A stretch of 8,925 bases of DNA, from positions 1-8,925 of the forward strand of contig JAEOTW010000355.1 in the NCBI GenBank assembly GCA_016839655.1. The letters run 5' to 3'. The DNA is from Promethearchaeota archaeon (GTDB lineage Archaea; Asgardarchaeota; Lokiarchaeia; Sigynarchaeales; SOKP01). Each line of letters begins with the position of its first letter. Within the stretch, counting starts at the first letter, position 1. The position numbers and the translations under genes were made by a program. Shown one piece after another: positions 1-6,432 of the stretch. The notes under the pieces were generated by a model. The model was not told where the DNA came from. It ran no database searches and saw only the letters and a program-made list of their open reading frames with translations.

Positions 1-304
1 CATCTGAATTATTGATTATATATGAAATATCATCTGGATGTAAGCGAAAATTCAAAGGAACAATTATAAAACCTCCTTTAGCGGCTGCTACATAAATTTC
101 CATAAATTCAACGCAATTGTTGGATAAAACAGCTAATTTATCTCCTTTTTTTATACCACTTTTCAGAATTCCATTAGCAAGTTTATTAGTCCTTTCATCT
201 AATTGTCTAAATGTTAATTGACGTTTTGCATCTTTTAAAGCAAGTTTGTCTGGATATTTATTTGCATTAACATTAATAATTTCTCCAATATTAAGCCATG
301 TCAT
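1..304 (-). CDS. AMP-forming acyl-CoA synthetase/ligase, N-terminal part (cut by window edge)
   Basis: I translated this by hand from an ATG at 304-302; it stays open to the window edge, giving about 101 residues. The product starts MTWLNIGEIINVNANKYPDK and continues with the typical opening of the ANL (acyl/aryl-CoA ligase) superfamily: 'LTFRQLDERTNKLANGI' near residue 30, then 'GIKKGDKLAVLSNN' and 'YVAAAKGGFIIVPLNFRL'. Known members activate a carboxylic acid with ATP to an acyl-AMP and then a CoA thioester. The AMP-binding P-loop and the substrate-pocket residues lie beyond the edge, so fatty acids, aromatic acids and alicyclic acids are all possible substrates. A GAGGATGA ribosome binding site sits about five bases before the ATG. 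Other small ligases such as MenE share this N-terminus. The superfamily call is firm; the substrate is unknown. Confidence 0.9.
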   Translation of the reverse strand, partial: MTWLNIGEIINVNANKYPDKLALKDAKRQLTFRQLDERTNKLANGILKSGIKKGDKLAVLSNNCVEFMEIYVAAAKGGFIIVPLNFRLHPDDISYIINNSD

Positions 305-308
305 AGAA

Positions 309-316
309 TCATCCTC
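309..316 (-). promoter_or_regulatory. Ribosome binding site of the acyl-CoA ligase
   Basis: Read on the minus strand this is GAGGATGA, five bases before the ATG at 304. It resembles the archaeal GGAGGTGATC consensus and supports this ATG over the next in-frame candidates. Confidence 0.6.
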
Positions 317-432
317 TTTCCATATATACAATCATTTAAATATATAATTTCTCAGTTTTAATGACTCAGAACGATTTCAAAAATATTTTAATCTTATTTT
401 AAACATCTAAATTATATAAAAAATTTTACCTT

Positions 433-450
433 TTCCCATAATTATGGGAA
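433..450. repeat. Perfect 18-bp palindrome TTCCCATAATTATGGGAA
   Basis: The sequence equals its own reverse complement over all 18 bases. The outer half-sites TTCCCA/TGGGAA carry the only G and C bases. It lies about 130 bases upstream of the ligase ATG and about 180 bases beyond the GTPase stop. The G/C-anchored dyad in very AT-rich DNA suggests the binding site of a dimeric regulator. A small RNA hairpin is the alternative; no T-run follows directly, so it is not a classical terminator. Confidence 0.55.
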
Positions 451-631
451 CTTATTAGGGTATATTCTGAAATACAGAGAAATGTTAAATTTTATGTTCA
501 GAACAAAATACTGGGAATTAGTTTCTTAATTTCACTTATTTATTCGCTCTTCTTCAGAAATCCCTATTTTTTTGGTATTTAATTTATTTAAAGAATTATA
601 CTTATATAGATACAAGCCATTAAAACTCTTC

Positions 632-1768
632 CTATCGCTTCAAATAAATTGAAATTATGTCTCCATCCTCAATTACGTGATCTAAGTTATTAAATTTTTG
701 GCCAGGGTGTTTAGCAGATTTACCCCATATTAGTGAGTAACGATAATCGTTTATGAATCGTTTGTGAATTTTACGACAGAGTGTTTCAATGGTATCACCA
801 CGATGAAGAATAATAGGTTCATCCAAATCCGCTTCTTGTCTTGGAGGTTTTAAATACACTCTAATTAAATCCAACTCCTCAAAAATTTTATGACGGAGCG
901 TCTTAATTTTTTTATGATTTTTAACTGAGATCATAACCCAGTGGTCATGACCAATAGCCTCTGTAATGATTTTATCTGGTATGTTTTCTTTCATCAAATC
1001 TGATTTATTAATTACCACAAATTCTCTTGTATAGATACGATTTCCATATATGAAATCTATTAACTGATCAGGTGTAATGTCTGGTTCAGAGAAATAAACT
1101 CCTGCGTTCCGAATTTTAAGTTCATTCATCAGAGATTTAACTTCATCAGCATCCATAAGTTGGTGTCCTTTATAAGTAAAATTAATTCCTCCTCGGGTGC
1201 GTTCTTTAATCACAATTTTAGGTGGTTTTGTATTTAACCGGATTCCTGCATTATTTAACTCATTTCTAATAGTTTTCAAATCAGTAAGATTAATCGTTCC
1301 ATCAGGAAGAAAACAAATTATAACTAACACTAACTCTGCCGAACGTACTGCGGCTAATACTTCTTTTCCTCGCCCTTTACCAGCAGCAGCACCTAGTATT
1401 ATCCCCGGTAAATCAATAAGCTGAACTTTTGCATCTTCTATATTCATCATACCTGGTATGGCTGTAACAGTAGTAAAATCATATGATGCAACTTTAGAAT
1501 GAGTACTACCTTCAGTAAGTAAATTTAATAAAGAAGATTTCCCAACTGAGGGAAATCCAATGAATGCCACTTGGGCATCTCCTGTTCTTTTGATACCAAA
1601 GCCACTACCACCACCTTTCTTAGAACTTGCGATACGAATCAAGTCTTCACGGAGTTTAGCTAATTGTGCTTTAATGAAATTAATACTTTTCTGTGTGGCT
1701 TTATTTACCTTGGTGGAAGCCAATCGTTCTTCTAATTCTTTTATTCGATCTTCGACTTTTTCTGACAT
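632..1768 (-). CDS. DRG-family (Obg-like) GTPase with C-terminal TGS domain
   Basis: This 378-residue protein is full length for the DRG family, which in eukaryotes associates with translating ribosomes. The order is: an N-terminal charged helical region (1-45); a glycine-rich linker 'KGGGSGFGIKRTGDAQV' (50-66); the G1 P-loop GFPSVGKSS (71-79); the G2 threonines in 'DFTTVTAIPG' (97-106); G3 DLPG (119-122); 'GKGRGKEV' (130-137); 'GIRLNTKPP' (175-183) leading into the DRG-specific insert; G4 NKSD (254-257); a G5-like ISVK (280-283); and a TGS domain from about 303 to the end, with 'KIHKRF' and 'YSLIWGKSAKHPGQK'. These blocks match human DRG1/DRG2 as I recall them. All nucleotide-binding motifs look intact. 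The start is an ATG without a convincing ribosome binding site. It stands alone as a housekeeping gene and is the best clue to an archaeal origin. Confidence 0.96.
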   Translation of the reverse strand: MSEKVEDRIKELEERLASTKVNKATQKSINFIKAQLAKLREDLIRIASSKKGGGSGFGIKRTGDAQVAFIGFPSVGKSSLLNLLTEGSTHSKVASYDFTTVTAIPGMMNIEDAKVQLIDLPGIILGAAAGKGRGKEVLAAVRSAELVLVIICFLPDGTINLTDLKTIRNELNNAGIRLNTKPPKIVIKERTRGGINFTYKGHQLMDADEVKSLMNELKIRNAGVYFSEPDITPDQLIDFIYGNRIYTREFVVINKSDLMKENIPDKIITEAIGHDHWVMISVKNHKKIKTLRHKIFEELDLIRVYLKPPRQEADLDEPIILHRGDTIETLCRKIHKRFINDYRYSLIWGKSAKHPGQKFNNLDHVIEDGDIISIYLKR

Positions 1769-1876
1769 TTAATACCATTTAATTAAAATAAAGAAAAGAC
1801 AAAAAATTTTTCGAAAACACACTATGAAATCTTATTTGAATTTTTCTATTTTCACTAGATACTATGAATAATACTA

Positions 1877-2605
1877 TTATGAATCAAATCCCATATAATG
1901 ACATTCACAACTTAAAGAATCCATCTGAGTTTTAATGAAATTAATTGTCTCATCTCGTAATGGTTTTACATCATTTTCTATTTCGAACTTCCGAATAATA
2001 AATTTATCAGGATTAAATTCTGCAATAAAATTACGCAATCCAATAATATTTTCCTCTGATGTGTTGAAATTATCTCCAAATATCGAATGAACCCAGATTG
2101 GTTTACTAAATTCAGCTTTAAATTTCTTCAATCCTTTAAGAATATCCTCAATTTTTACTTTCCCATGATGTCTATTGATTCGTTGAAATTCTTCAGAACT
2201 TACTCCATTTAAGTTGAATTGCATTATATCACATTCACAAAAATCCTTTCGCACTTCTGGATTTGTTAATAAAGATGCATTTGAATATGCTGTTAACGAA
2301 ATAAAAGGATGTTTGTCTTTAATTTTACGTGCGAGTTCTCCGAATCCTGAATATAAGGCTGGTTCACCACTTCCAGTAAGGAAAATAGTATCAGGTGGAT
2401 CATTTTGGTTCAAATATAAGTCAATTTCCTCAAAAATATCTTGAACTGGATAAAATTCCTCTCTCTCCATTGTCATTTTAGTAGTTTTACCTAAACTGCA
2501 ATAATAACAGTTAAAAGAACATGTCTTTAAAGGGTTAAAATCTACAGGTAATAGTTTTCCTAAAAGAGGATGATCCATAATTTCACTAAGATATTGTTTT
2601 TTCAT
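1877..2605 (-). CDS. Radical SAM protein, COG0731-like
   Basis: This 242-residue protein carries the CxxxCxxC motif of radical SAM enzymes at C29, C33 and C36 in 'FNPLKTCSFNCYYCSLGKTT'. The motif holds the 4Fe-4S cluster that cleaves S-adenosylmethionine. 'TGSGEP' (77-82) is the SAM-contacting GGE-type motif. The block from 'VDFNPLKTC' to 'SLGKTT', a later 'EFYPV', then 'GSGEPALYSGFGE', matches the short COG0731-type Fe-S oxidoreductases of archaea and anaerobes, whose substrates are mostly unknown. Two extra CEC pairs occur, at 123/125 and at 233/235 close to the C-terminus. It is cytosolic, with no membrane segment. The ATG has no ribosome binding site; a TTTAAA about 26 bases upstream could be a TATA element for a leaderless message. 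A related tRNA wyosine enzyme (TYW1) is usually longer, so I do not assign that role. Confidence 0.88.
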   Translation of the reverse strand: MKKQYLSEIMDHPLLGKLLPVDFNPLKTCSFNCYYCSLGKTTKMTMEREEFYPVQDIFEEIDLYLNQNDPPDTIFLTGSGEPALYSGFGELARKIKDKHPFISLTAYSNASLLTNPEVRKDFCECDIMQFNLNGVSSEEFQRINRHHGKVKIEDILKGLKKFKAEFSKPIWVHSIFGDNFNTSEENIIGLRNFIAEFNPDKFIIRKFEIENDVKPLRDETINFIKTQMDSLSCECHYMGFDS

Positions 2606-2668
2606 GAGTTTGAATTAATAATGTATTGTTTAAAAAAGAAATCATAGTTATAACGTATTGTCAAAATT

Positions 2669-2690
2669 TAAGAAAAAAAAAGAAAAAAAA
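2669..2690 (-). terminator. Poly-T transcription terminator after the MaoC gene
   Basis: On the minus strand the bases directly after the MaoC stop codon are two T-runs of eight and nine separated by a single C. Archaeal RNA polymerase terminates at such U-tracts without needing a hairpin. This would separate the MaoC transcript from the radical SAM gene downstream. Confidence 0.7.
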
Positions 2691-3131
2691 TTACATAACT
2701 AATACTTGTGCTTCTCCATCTGTGACAACTTCATTTCTCTGGTTCAGCACTTTAGTCTCTACATCTAGGAATTGCAAAGTTCCACTTTTACCTTCTTTTG
2801 TATATTTTTTTGTTACAGTTGCTACAGCAGTTAAAGTATCTCCAATAAACACTGGTTTCTTAAAAACTACTTTTTGGGAAGCATATAAAGCACCAGGGCC
2901 AAATAAATGAACACCAAGTACTGCAGAGATTAATGCTGAACTAAAGGCTCCATGAACTACCCGTGTCCCAAACATCTGGGTTTTTGCAAATTCCTCATTC
3001 ACATGAAGAGGATTAAAATCTCCACTTATTCCCGCAAATAGGGTTACATCTGCGTCAGTAATAGTTTTACTACAAGAAGCAGCAGTTCCTACTTCATAAT
3101 CATCAAATTTAACGATGTCTGTTTTCGACAT
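2691..3131 (-). CDS. MaoC-like (R)-specific enoyl-CoA hydratase
   Basis: This 146-residue protein is a single hot-dog-fold domain, the usual size for the PhaJ/MaoC group that adds water to trans-2-enoyl-CoA to give the (R)-3-hydroxyacyl-CoA. The hydratase-2 motif is intact: 'AGISGDFNPLHVNEEFA' (33-49) holds the catalytic pair D38 and H43, followed by 'MFGTRVVHGAFSSALIS' (53-69), which forms the acyl-CoA tunnel. 'FKKPVFIGDTL' (90-100) is the typical later strand. The ATG start has no ribosome binding site, so the mRNA may be leaderless. The gene is divergent from the aminopeptidase pair across a 175-bp spacer and ends in a strong poly-T tract, so it is probably transcribed alone. It could serve fatty-acid or polyketide-like metabolism, or acyl-CoA breakdown. 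The product is homologous to, but not the same as, the crotonase-fold hydratases at the right end. Confidence 0.92.
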   Translation of the reverse strand: MSKTDIVKFDDYEVGTAASCSKTITDADVTLFAGISGDFNPLHVNEEFAKTQMFGTRVVHGAFSSALISAVLGVHLFGPGALYASQKVVFKKPVFIGDTLTAVATVTKKYTKEGKSGTLQFLDVETKVLNQRNEVVTDGEAQVLVM

Positions 3132-3306
3132 AAATTAATCTAATGAAAAAATAGATAAAAATATTCACTAAAAATAATTGATTTAAAATACAGTTTACAT
3201 AATCCTAATTGAATTAATATCTCTAAAAACATCCAAAAATGTGTATTTATATAATAAATAAAATCTAATATTATTATTTAAAATTAAAAATTTAAATGAA
3301 ATTCCA
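3132..3306. promoter_or_regulatory. Divergent promoter region between MaoC hydratase and aminopeptidase
   Basis: This 175-bp, almost pure AT spacer must hold both promoters because the genes point away from each other. On the plus side, 'TATTTATATAATAAAT' (about 3244-3259) and 'TTATTTAAAATT' (about 3275-3286) are TATA-like; the second is placed for a leaderless start at 3307. On the minus side only weak A/T-rich candidates are seen. No clear dyad operator stands out. Confidence 0.45.
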
Positions 3307-4566
3307 ATGTCATCAGAATTTGAACAGAATTTAGAAAAGTATGCTGATGTTATATTGAAAGTAGGTCTTAACCTCCAAAAGGGGCAAAGACTTCTAATAA
3401 CAGCATTTGATTTTAATTGTTCTACCCTTGAATTAGCCCCATTTATCGAGATAATTACGAGAAAAGCATATCAAATAGGTGCTAGATTTATTGAAGTAAT
3501 GTGGAATGATCCTCAGATACATTTAATTAGATTCCAACATGCTCCTCGAGATTCTTTTGAAGAGTATCCAATTTGGAGGACTAATGCTATATTTGAGTTT
3601 CTTAAAAATGGTGATGCTTTTCTAGCGATATTAGCGTCTAATCCTTATTTGTTTATTGATCAAGATCCCACGCTTATGGATATAAGAAGAAGAACTGCTT
3701 TAAAGCACAGTAAACCTGTAAATGAATTGATTGATAAATTTGCATCAAATTTTTTAGTTATCTCTGTTCCCACTAATGATTGGGCTGAAAAAATCTTCCC
3801 GGAATTACAACCCGAGAAAGCAAAAGCTAAATTATGGGATGTGCTATTTGATATCTGTCGTGTGAAAAAAAATGAACCCGTTTCAACTTGGAATGATCAT
3901 ATTACCAATCTTCTCGCAAGGAGGAAATACTTTAATAGCAAAAAATATTCATCATTAAAATTAAGAGCTCCAGGAACTGATTTAACAGTTGGTTTGCCTA
4001 AGAAGAATAGATGGCTTGGAGGGAGGGAAAAAAGCCAAAATGGGATTGAATTTACTGCAAATCTACCTACAGAAGAAATCTGTACTGTACCTCATAGAGA
4101 TATGACAGAAGGAACTGTAACTTCAACTAAACCTCTATATTTCAGTGGAGTCCTTATTGAGGATTTTAAATTAACATTTGAAAAAGGGAAGGTTATTGAA
4201 GCGATTGCTCAAAAAGGTCAGAAATTTTTAGAAGATTTGATAAAAACTGATGAGGGAGCAAGCCATCTGGGTGAAATAGCGTTAGTTCCGCATAGTTCAC
4301 CTATATCACAATCTGGTTTACTTTTTTATAATGGCCTAATAGATGAAAATGCATCTTGCCATGTTGCTTTAGGTACAGCTTATAAAACCTGTTTAGAAAA
4401 TGGCGAATCAATGTCAGATGAAGAATTTATTGAAGCTGGTGGAAATATTAGTCTTACTCATATTGACTTTATGATTGGTTCGGGAGAAATGGATATTGAT
4501 GGAATAAAAGAAGATGGTTCAGCTGAACCAATTATGCGAAAGGGAGAATGGGCTTTCAATGTTTAA
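3307..4566 (+). CDS. M29-family metallo-aminopeptidase, copy 1
   Basis: This 419-residue protein matches the M29 (thermophilic AmpS/AmpT-like) aminopeptidases in length and layout. They are cytosolic two-metal enzymes that remove N-terminal residues from peptides. The N-terminal part has 'YADVILKVGLNLQKGQRLLI' (12-31) and 'APRDSFEEYP' (79-88). The C-terminal catalytic part keeps all expected positions: 'NLPTEEI' with E256/E257, E323 in 'GEIALVP', E347 and H352 in 'DENASCHVALG', Y359 seven residues later, and H385/D387 in 'THIDFMIG'. The spacing from E323 to H352 (29 residues) equals that of the Thermus enzyme as I recall its numbering. It ends in the typical 'RKGEWAF'. No other in-frame start lies upstream, and no ribosome binding site is seen. 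A close paralog follows 80 bp downstream on the same strand. Confidence 0.93.
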   Translation: MSSEFEQNLEKYADVILKVGLNLQKGQRLLITAFDFNCSTLELAPFIEIITRKAYQIGARFIEVMWNDPQIHLIRFQHAPRDSFEEYPIWRTNAIFEFLKNGDAFLAILASNPYLFIDQDPTLMDIRRRTALKHSKPVNELIDKFASNFLVISVPTNDWAEKIFPELQPEKAKAKLWDVLFDICRVKKNEPVSTWNDHITNLLARRKYFNSKKYSSLKLRAPGTDLTVGLPKKNRWLGGREKSQNGIEFTANLPTEEICTVPHRDMTEGTVTSTKPLYFSGVLIEDFKLTFEKGKVIEAIAQKGQKFLEDLIKTDEGASHLGEIALVPHSSPISQSGLLFYNGLIDENASCHVALGTAYKTCLENGESMSDEEFIEAGGNISLTHIDFMIGSGEMDIDGIKEDGSAEPIMRKGEWAFNV

Positions 4567-4636
4567 TTTTAAGTCAATAATAATTATCAAAAGACTTCGA
4601 ACATTGTTAATACATAATAAATTTTATAAATTAATT

Positions 4637-4642
4637 GGTGAG
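4637..4642 (+). promoter_or_regulatory. Ribosome binding site GGTGAG that sets the start of aminopeptidase copy 2
   Basis: GGTGAG lies four bases before the ATG at 4647 and pairs with the GGTGA part of the archaeal anti-Shine-Dalgarno. It overlaps an in-frame TTG at 4635, which is therefore unlikely to be the start. Confidence 0.6.
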
Positions 4643-4646
4643 TCTA

Positions 4647-5909
4647 ATGAAATCGGAGTTTGAAAGGAATTTGGAAAAATATGCGGAACTTATTGTCAAA
4701 TTTGGTCTTAATATACAACCTGGACAACGATTGTTAATAGGAACACCACGAACAAGTACTTATGGGGTACCAATTGAACTAGCACCTTTAGTTCGTTTAA
4801 TCACAAAGAAAGCTTATCAAAGTGGTGCAAAACTTGTTGAAATATTATGGGAAGATGCTCAGATAAGGTTAATTAGATATCAACATGCTCCACGAGATTC
4901 TTTTGAAGAATTTCCAACATGGAGGACGGATGCTAAATTTGAGATTTCTAAAAATGATGATGCAATATTAGGTGTAGCGGCAGTAAATCCAGATTTGCTT
5001 TCAGGACAGGATTCTGATCTAATTTTAACGGCACATAAATCTTTTTACAAGCATAATAAACCAGCTGCTGATTTAATAAGAAGCGGAGTGGGCACTTGGT
5101 CTGTATTTCCGGCTCCAATAAAAGGTTGGGTAGATAAAGTTTTTCCAGATATTCCCTCCACTGAACGTATGGCAAAATTTTGGGATGTGATATTCGATAT
5201 ATGTCGGGTAAAAGAAGAGGACCCTATAACCGCTTGGGAAGATCACATTAATCAATTAGTTGCTCGAAGTGATTTTATTAATAAAAAGGAGTATGTTGCC
5301 CTGAAATATAATGCTCCAGGAACAAATCTAACCATCGGATTGCCAAAGGGGCATATCTGGAAATGTGCTAACAGGAAAACTAAAAGTGGAATTACTCAAA
5401 CTGTGAATTTACCAACTGAAGAAATTTACACTACTCCTCATAAAGATAAAGTGGATGGTGTGATAACTTCTACAAAGCCACTCCCGTTGGAAGTATTTAT
5501 TGATGGATTAAAACTGGAATTCTCAAAAGGGAAAGTTGTAGAAGCATATGCTACAAAAGGAGAGGATTATTTAAAAAAATTACTTGAAACCGAAGAGGGG
5601 GCATCTCGAATAGGAGAAGTAGCATTGGTTCCTCATAGTTCTCTGATTTCGCAGTTGGGGATACTCTTTTACAATGTTCTCATTGATGAAAATGCATCCT
5701 GTCACATTGCTTTAGGAGACGGTATCAAAGCTTGCTTTAAAAATGGATTAGACATGTCAAAAGAAGAGTTTGCAGCCGCAGGAGGAAATCAGTGTTTATT
5801 CCATATAGATTTCATGGTTGGATCTGAAAAATTGAATATTGATGGAATAAAGGAAGATGGTACAGCTGAACCAGTCATGCGAAAGGGAGAATGGGCTTTT
5901 GAGGTATAA
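4647..5909 (+). CDS. M29-family metallo-aminopeptidase, copy 2 (active-site tyrosine replaced)
   Basis: The protein is 420 residues from the ATG at 4647, chosen for its ribosome binding site and because its first residues MKSEFERNLEKYAELIVKFG line up with copy 1. It is a clear paralog of the upstream gene along its whole length, sharing blocks such as 'QHAPRDSFEE', 'NLPTEEI', 'DENASCH' and 'RKGEWAF'. Metal ligands expected for M29 are present: E258/E259, E324, E348, H353, H386 and D388. The conserved tyrosine seven residues after the histidine in 'DENASCHIALG' is isoleucine (I360), whereas copy 1 has tyrosine. That tyrosine is a conserved active-site residue in characterised M29 enzymes, so activity or specificity may be altered. 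Compared with copy 1 it has a small insertion near residue 35-40 ('PRTSTYGVPIE'). It ends 10 bp from the convergent small gene. Confidence 0.92.
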   Translation: MKSEFERNLEKYAELIVKFGLNIQPGQRLLIGTPRTSTYGVPIELAPLVRLITKKAYQSGAKLVEILWEDAQIRLIRYQHAPRDSFEEFPTWRTDAKFEISKNDDAILGVAAVNPDLLSGQDSDLILTAHKSFYKHNKPAADLIRSGVGTWSVFPAPIKGWVDKVFPDIPSTERMAKFWDVIFDICRVKEEDPITAWEDHINQLVARSDFINKKEYVALKYNAPGTNLTIGLPKGHIWKCANRKTKSGITQTVNLPTEEIYTTPHKDKVDGVITSTKPLPLEVFIDGLKLEFSKGKVVEAYATKGEDYLKKLLETEEGASRIGEVALVPHSSLISQLGILFYNVLIDENASCHIALGDGIKACFKNGLDMSKEEFAAAGGNQCLFHIDFMVGSEKLNIDGIKEDGTAEPVMRKGEWAFEV

Positions 5910-5919
5910 CTTGGATAAA

Positions 5920-6216
5920 TTATATTAATTCTTCTAAATCCATTTCATTTTCTTTATTTTTTGTTCGTTTGATGAAAATCGTCCTCAAATTATCAATATC
6001 AGCTTTAAAACAAGTTTGACATTCTTCTTGTTCATCGGGAGTAGCGGGTTCAACACGTACTTCATATCCAATTGATTCATATAATTCAACATACTCCGCG
6101 ACTCTGTCTTCTTCTACTGTGAATCCCCTCTCCCAATTATTTCCTCTAAGATGAACATCTATATTTTTTTTTTCTTGTTCTTTTTCTTTATCTTGTCCCA
6201 CAGCGATTCTACTCAA
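5920..6216 (-). CDS. Unrecognised 98-residue acidic protein with CxxC
   Basis: I do not recognise the family. The predicted product has a highly charged, lysine/glutamate-rich head (residues 8-18), then a more ordered middle: 'RGNNWERGFTVEEDRVAEYV' (24-43), 'LYESIGYEVRVEPATPDEQ' (45-63), C66 and C69 as a CxxC pair, and 'LRTIFIKR' (77-84), ending in an acidic tail. The alternation of a predicted helix and strands with a cysteine pair suggests a compact soluble domain that could bind metal as a dimer. The start is a TTG at 6216; a GTG at residue 6 is the only other near choice, and no ATG is available. It is convergent with the second aminopeptidase (10 bp apart) and divergent from the BamA-like gene. 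The body of the protein does not look like a chance reading frame. Confidence 0.75.
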   Translation of the reverse strand: MSRIAVGQDKEKEQEKKNIDVHLRGNNWERGFTVEEDRVAEYVELYESIGYEVRVEPATPDEQEECQTCFKADIDNLRTIFIKRTKNKENEMDLEELI

Positions 6217-6432
6217 TTTTATATTTTCTTTTCCGTATCTACATTAGATATTATGATGATGTTCGGTTTAAAGATTTCTCTTTTTTATATTCCGTCTGAA
6301 TTACGCTTTTAGTGGAATTTTATTCCCACCAAACGTTTTCTATTAACAAATTTTATATTATTTTGGAAAATTATCTAAGAATAATAAAAAAAATAAAAGA
6401 AATCAAAAAAAATAAGTTTTGAAGTGATTGTA
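6217..6432. promoter_or_regulatory. Divergent promoter region ahead of the Bam-like gene cluster
   Basis: This AT-rich spacer separates the small minus-strand gene from the Bam-like cluster, so it should contain both promoters. A dyad sits at 6312-6329: GTGGAAT, a TTT loop, ATTCCCAC, with one unpaired C; the inner GGAAT/ATTCC arms pair perfectly. It could be a regulator site. TATA-like words on the plus side include 'AAATTTTATATTATTTT' at about 6349-6365. The last 50 bases are A-rich and end in the ribosome binding site. Confidence 0.45.
6424..6428 (+). promoter_or_regulatory. Ribosome binding site GTGAT that sets the start of the BamA-like gene
   Basis: AGTGAT at 6423-6428 precedes the ATG at 6433 by four bases. 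The GTG inside it at 6424 is in frame and could be mistaken for the start codon; the same arrangement is seen at 4637-4647. Confidence 0.55.

Larger units (their letters stand above)
305..631. other. 327-bp intergenic spacer between ligase and GTPase genes
   Basis: I find no gene here: the longest open frames are very short, and no tRNA-like or other structured RNA shape is apparent. The part next to the ligase (about 320-350) is rich in TATATA/TTTAAA words on both strands and probably contains the ligase promoter. A perfect 18-bp palindrome lies at 433-450 and a 9-bp near-palindrome GTTCAGAAC at 496-504. No clear poly-T terminator follows the GTPase stop codon on the minus strand. Confidence 0.6.

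Noticed and set aside
512..517. Repeated TGGGAA/TTCCCA hexamers as a regulon signal
   Set aside because: The hexamer also appears several times inside coding regions of this window, so isolated copies are not informative.
1197..1772. Plus-strand open frames of 75 and 70 codons opposite the GTPase gene
   Set aside because: They are mirror frames of the well-supported DRG GTPase; their translations show no recognisable domain.
4948..5255. Minus-strand open frames opposite the second aminopeptidase
   Set aside because: They lie entirely within the intact M29 coding region and have no domain, start context or ribosome binding site.
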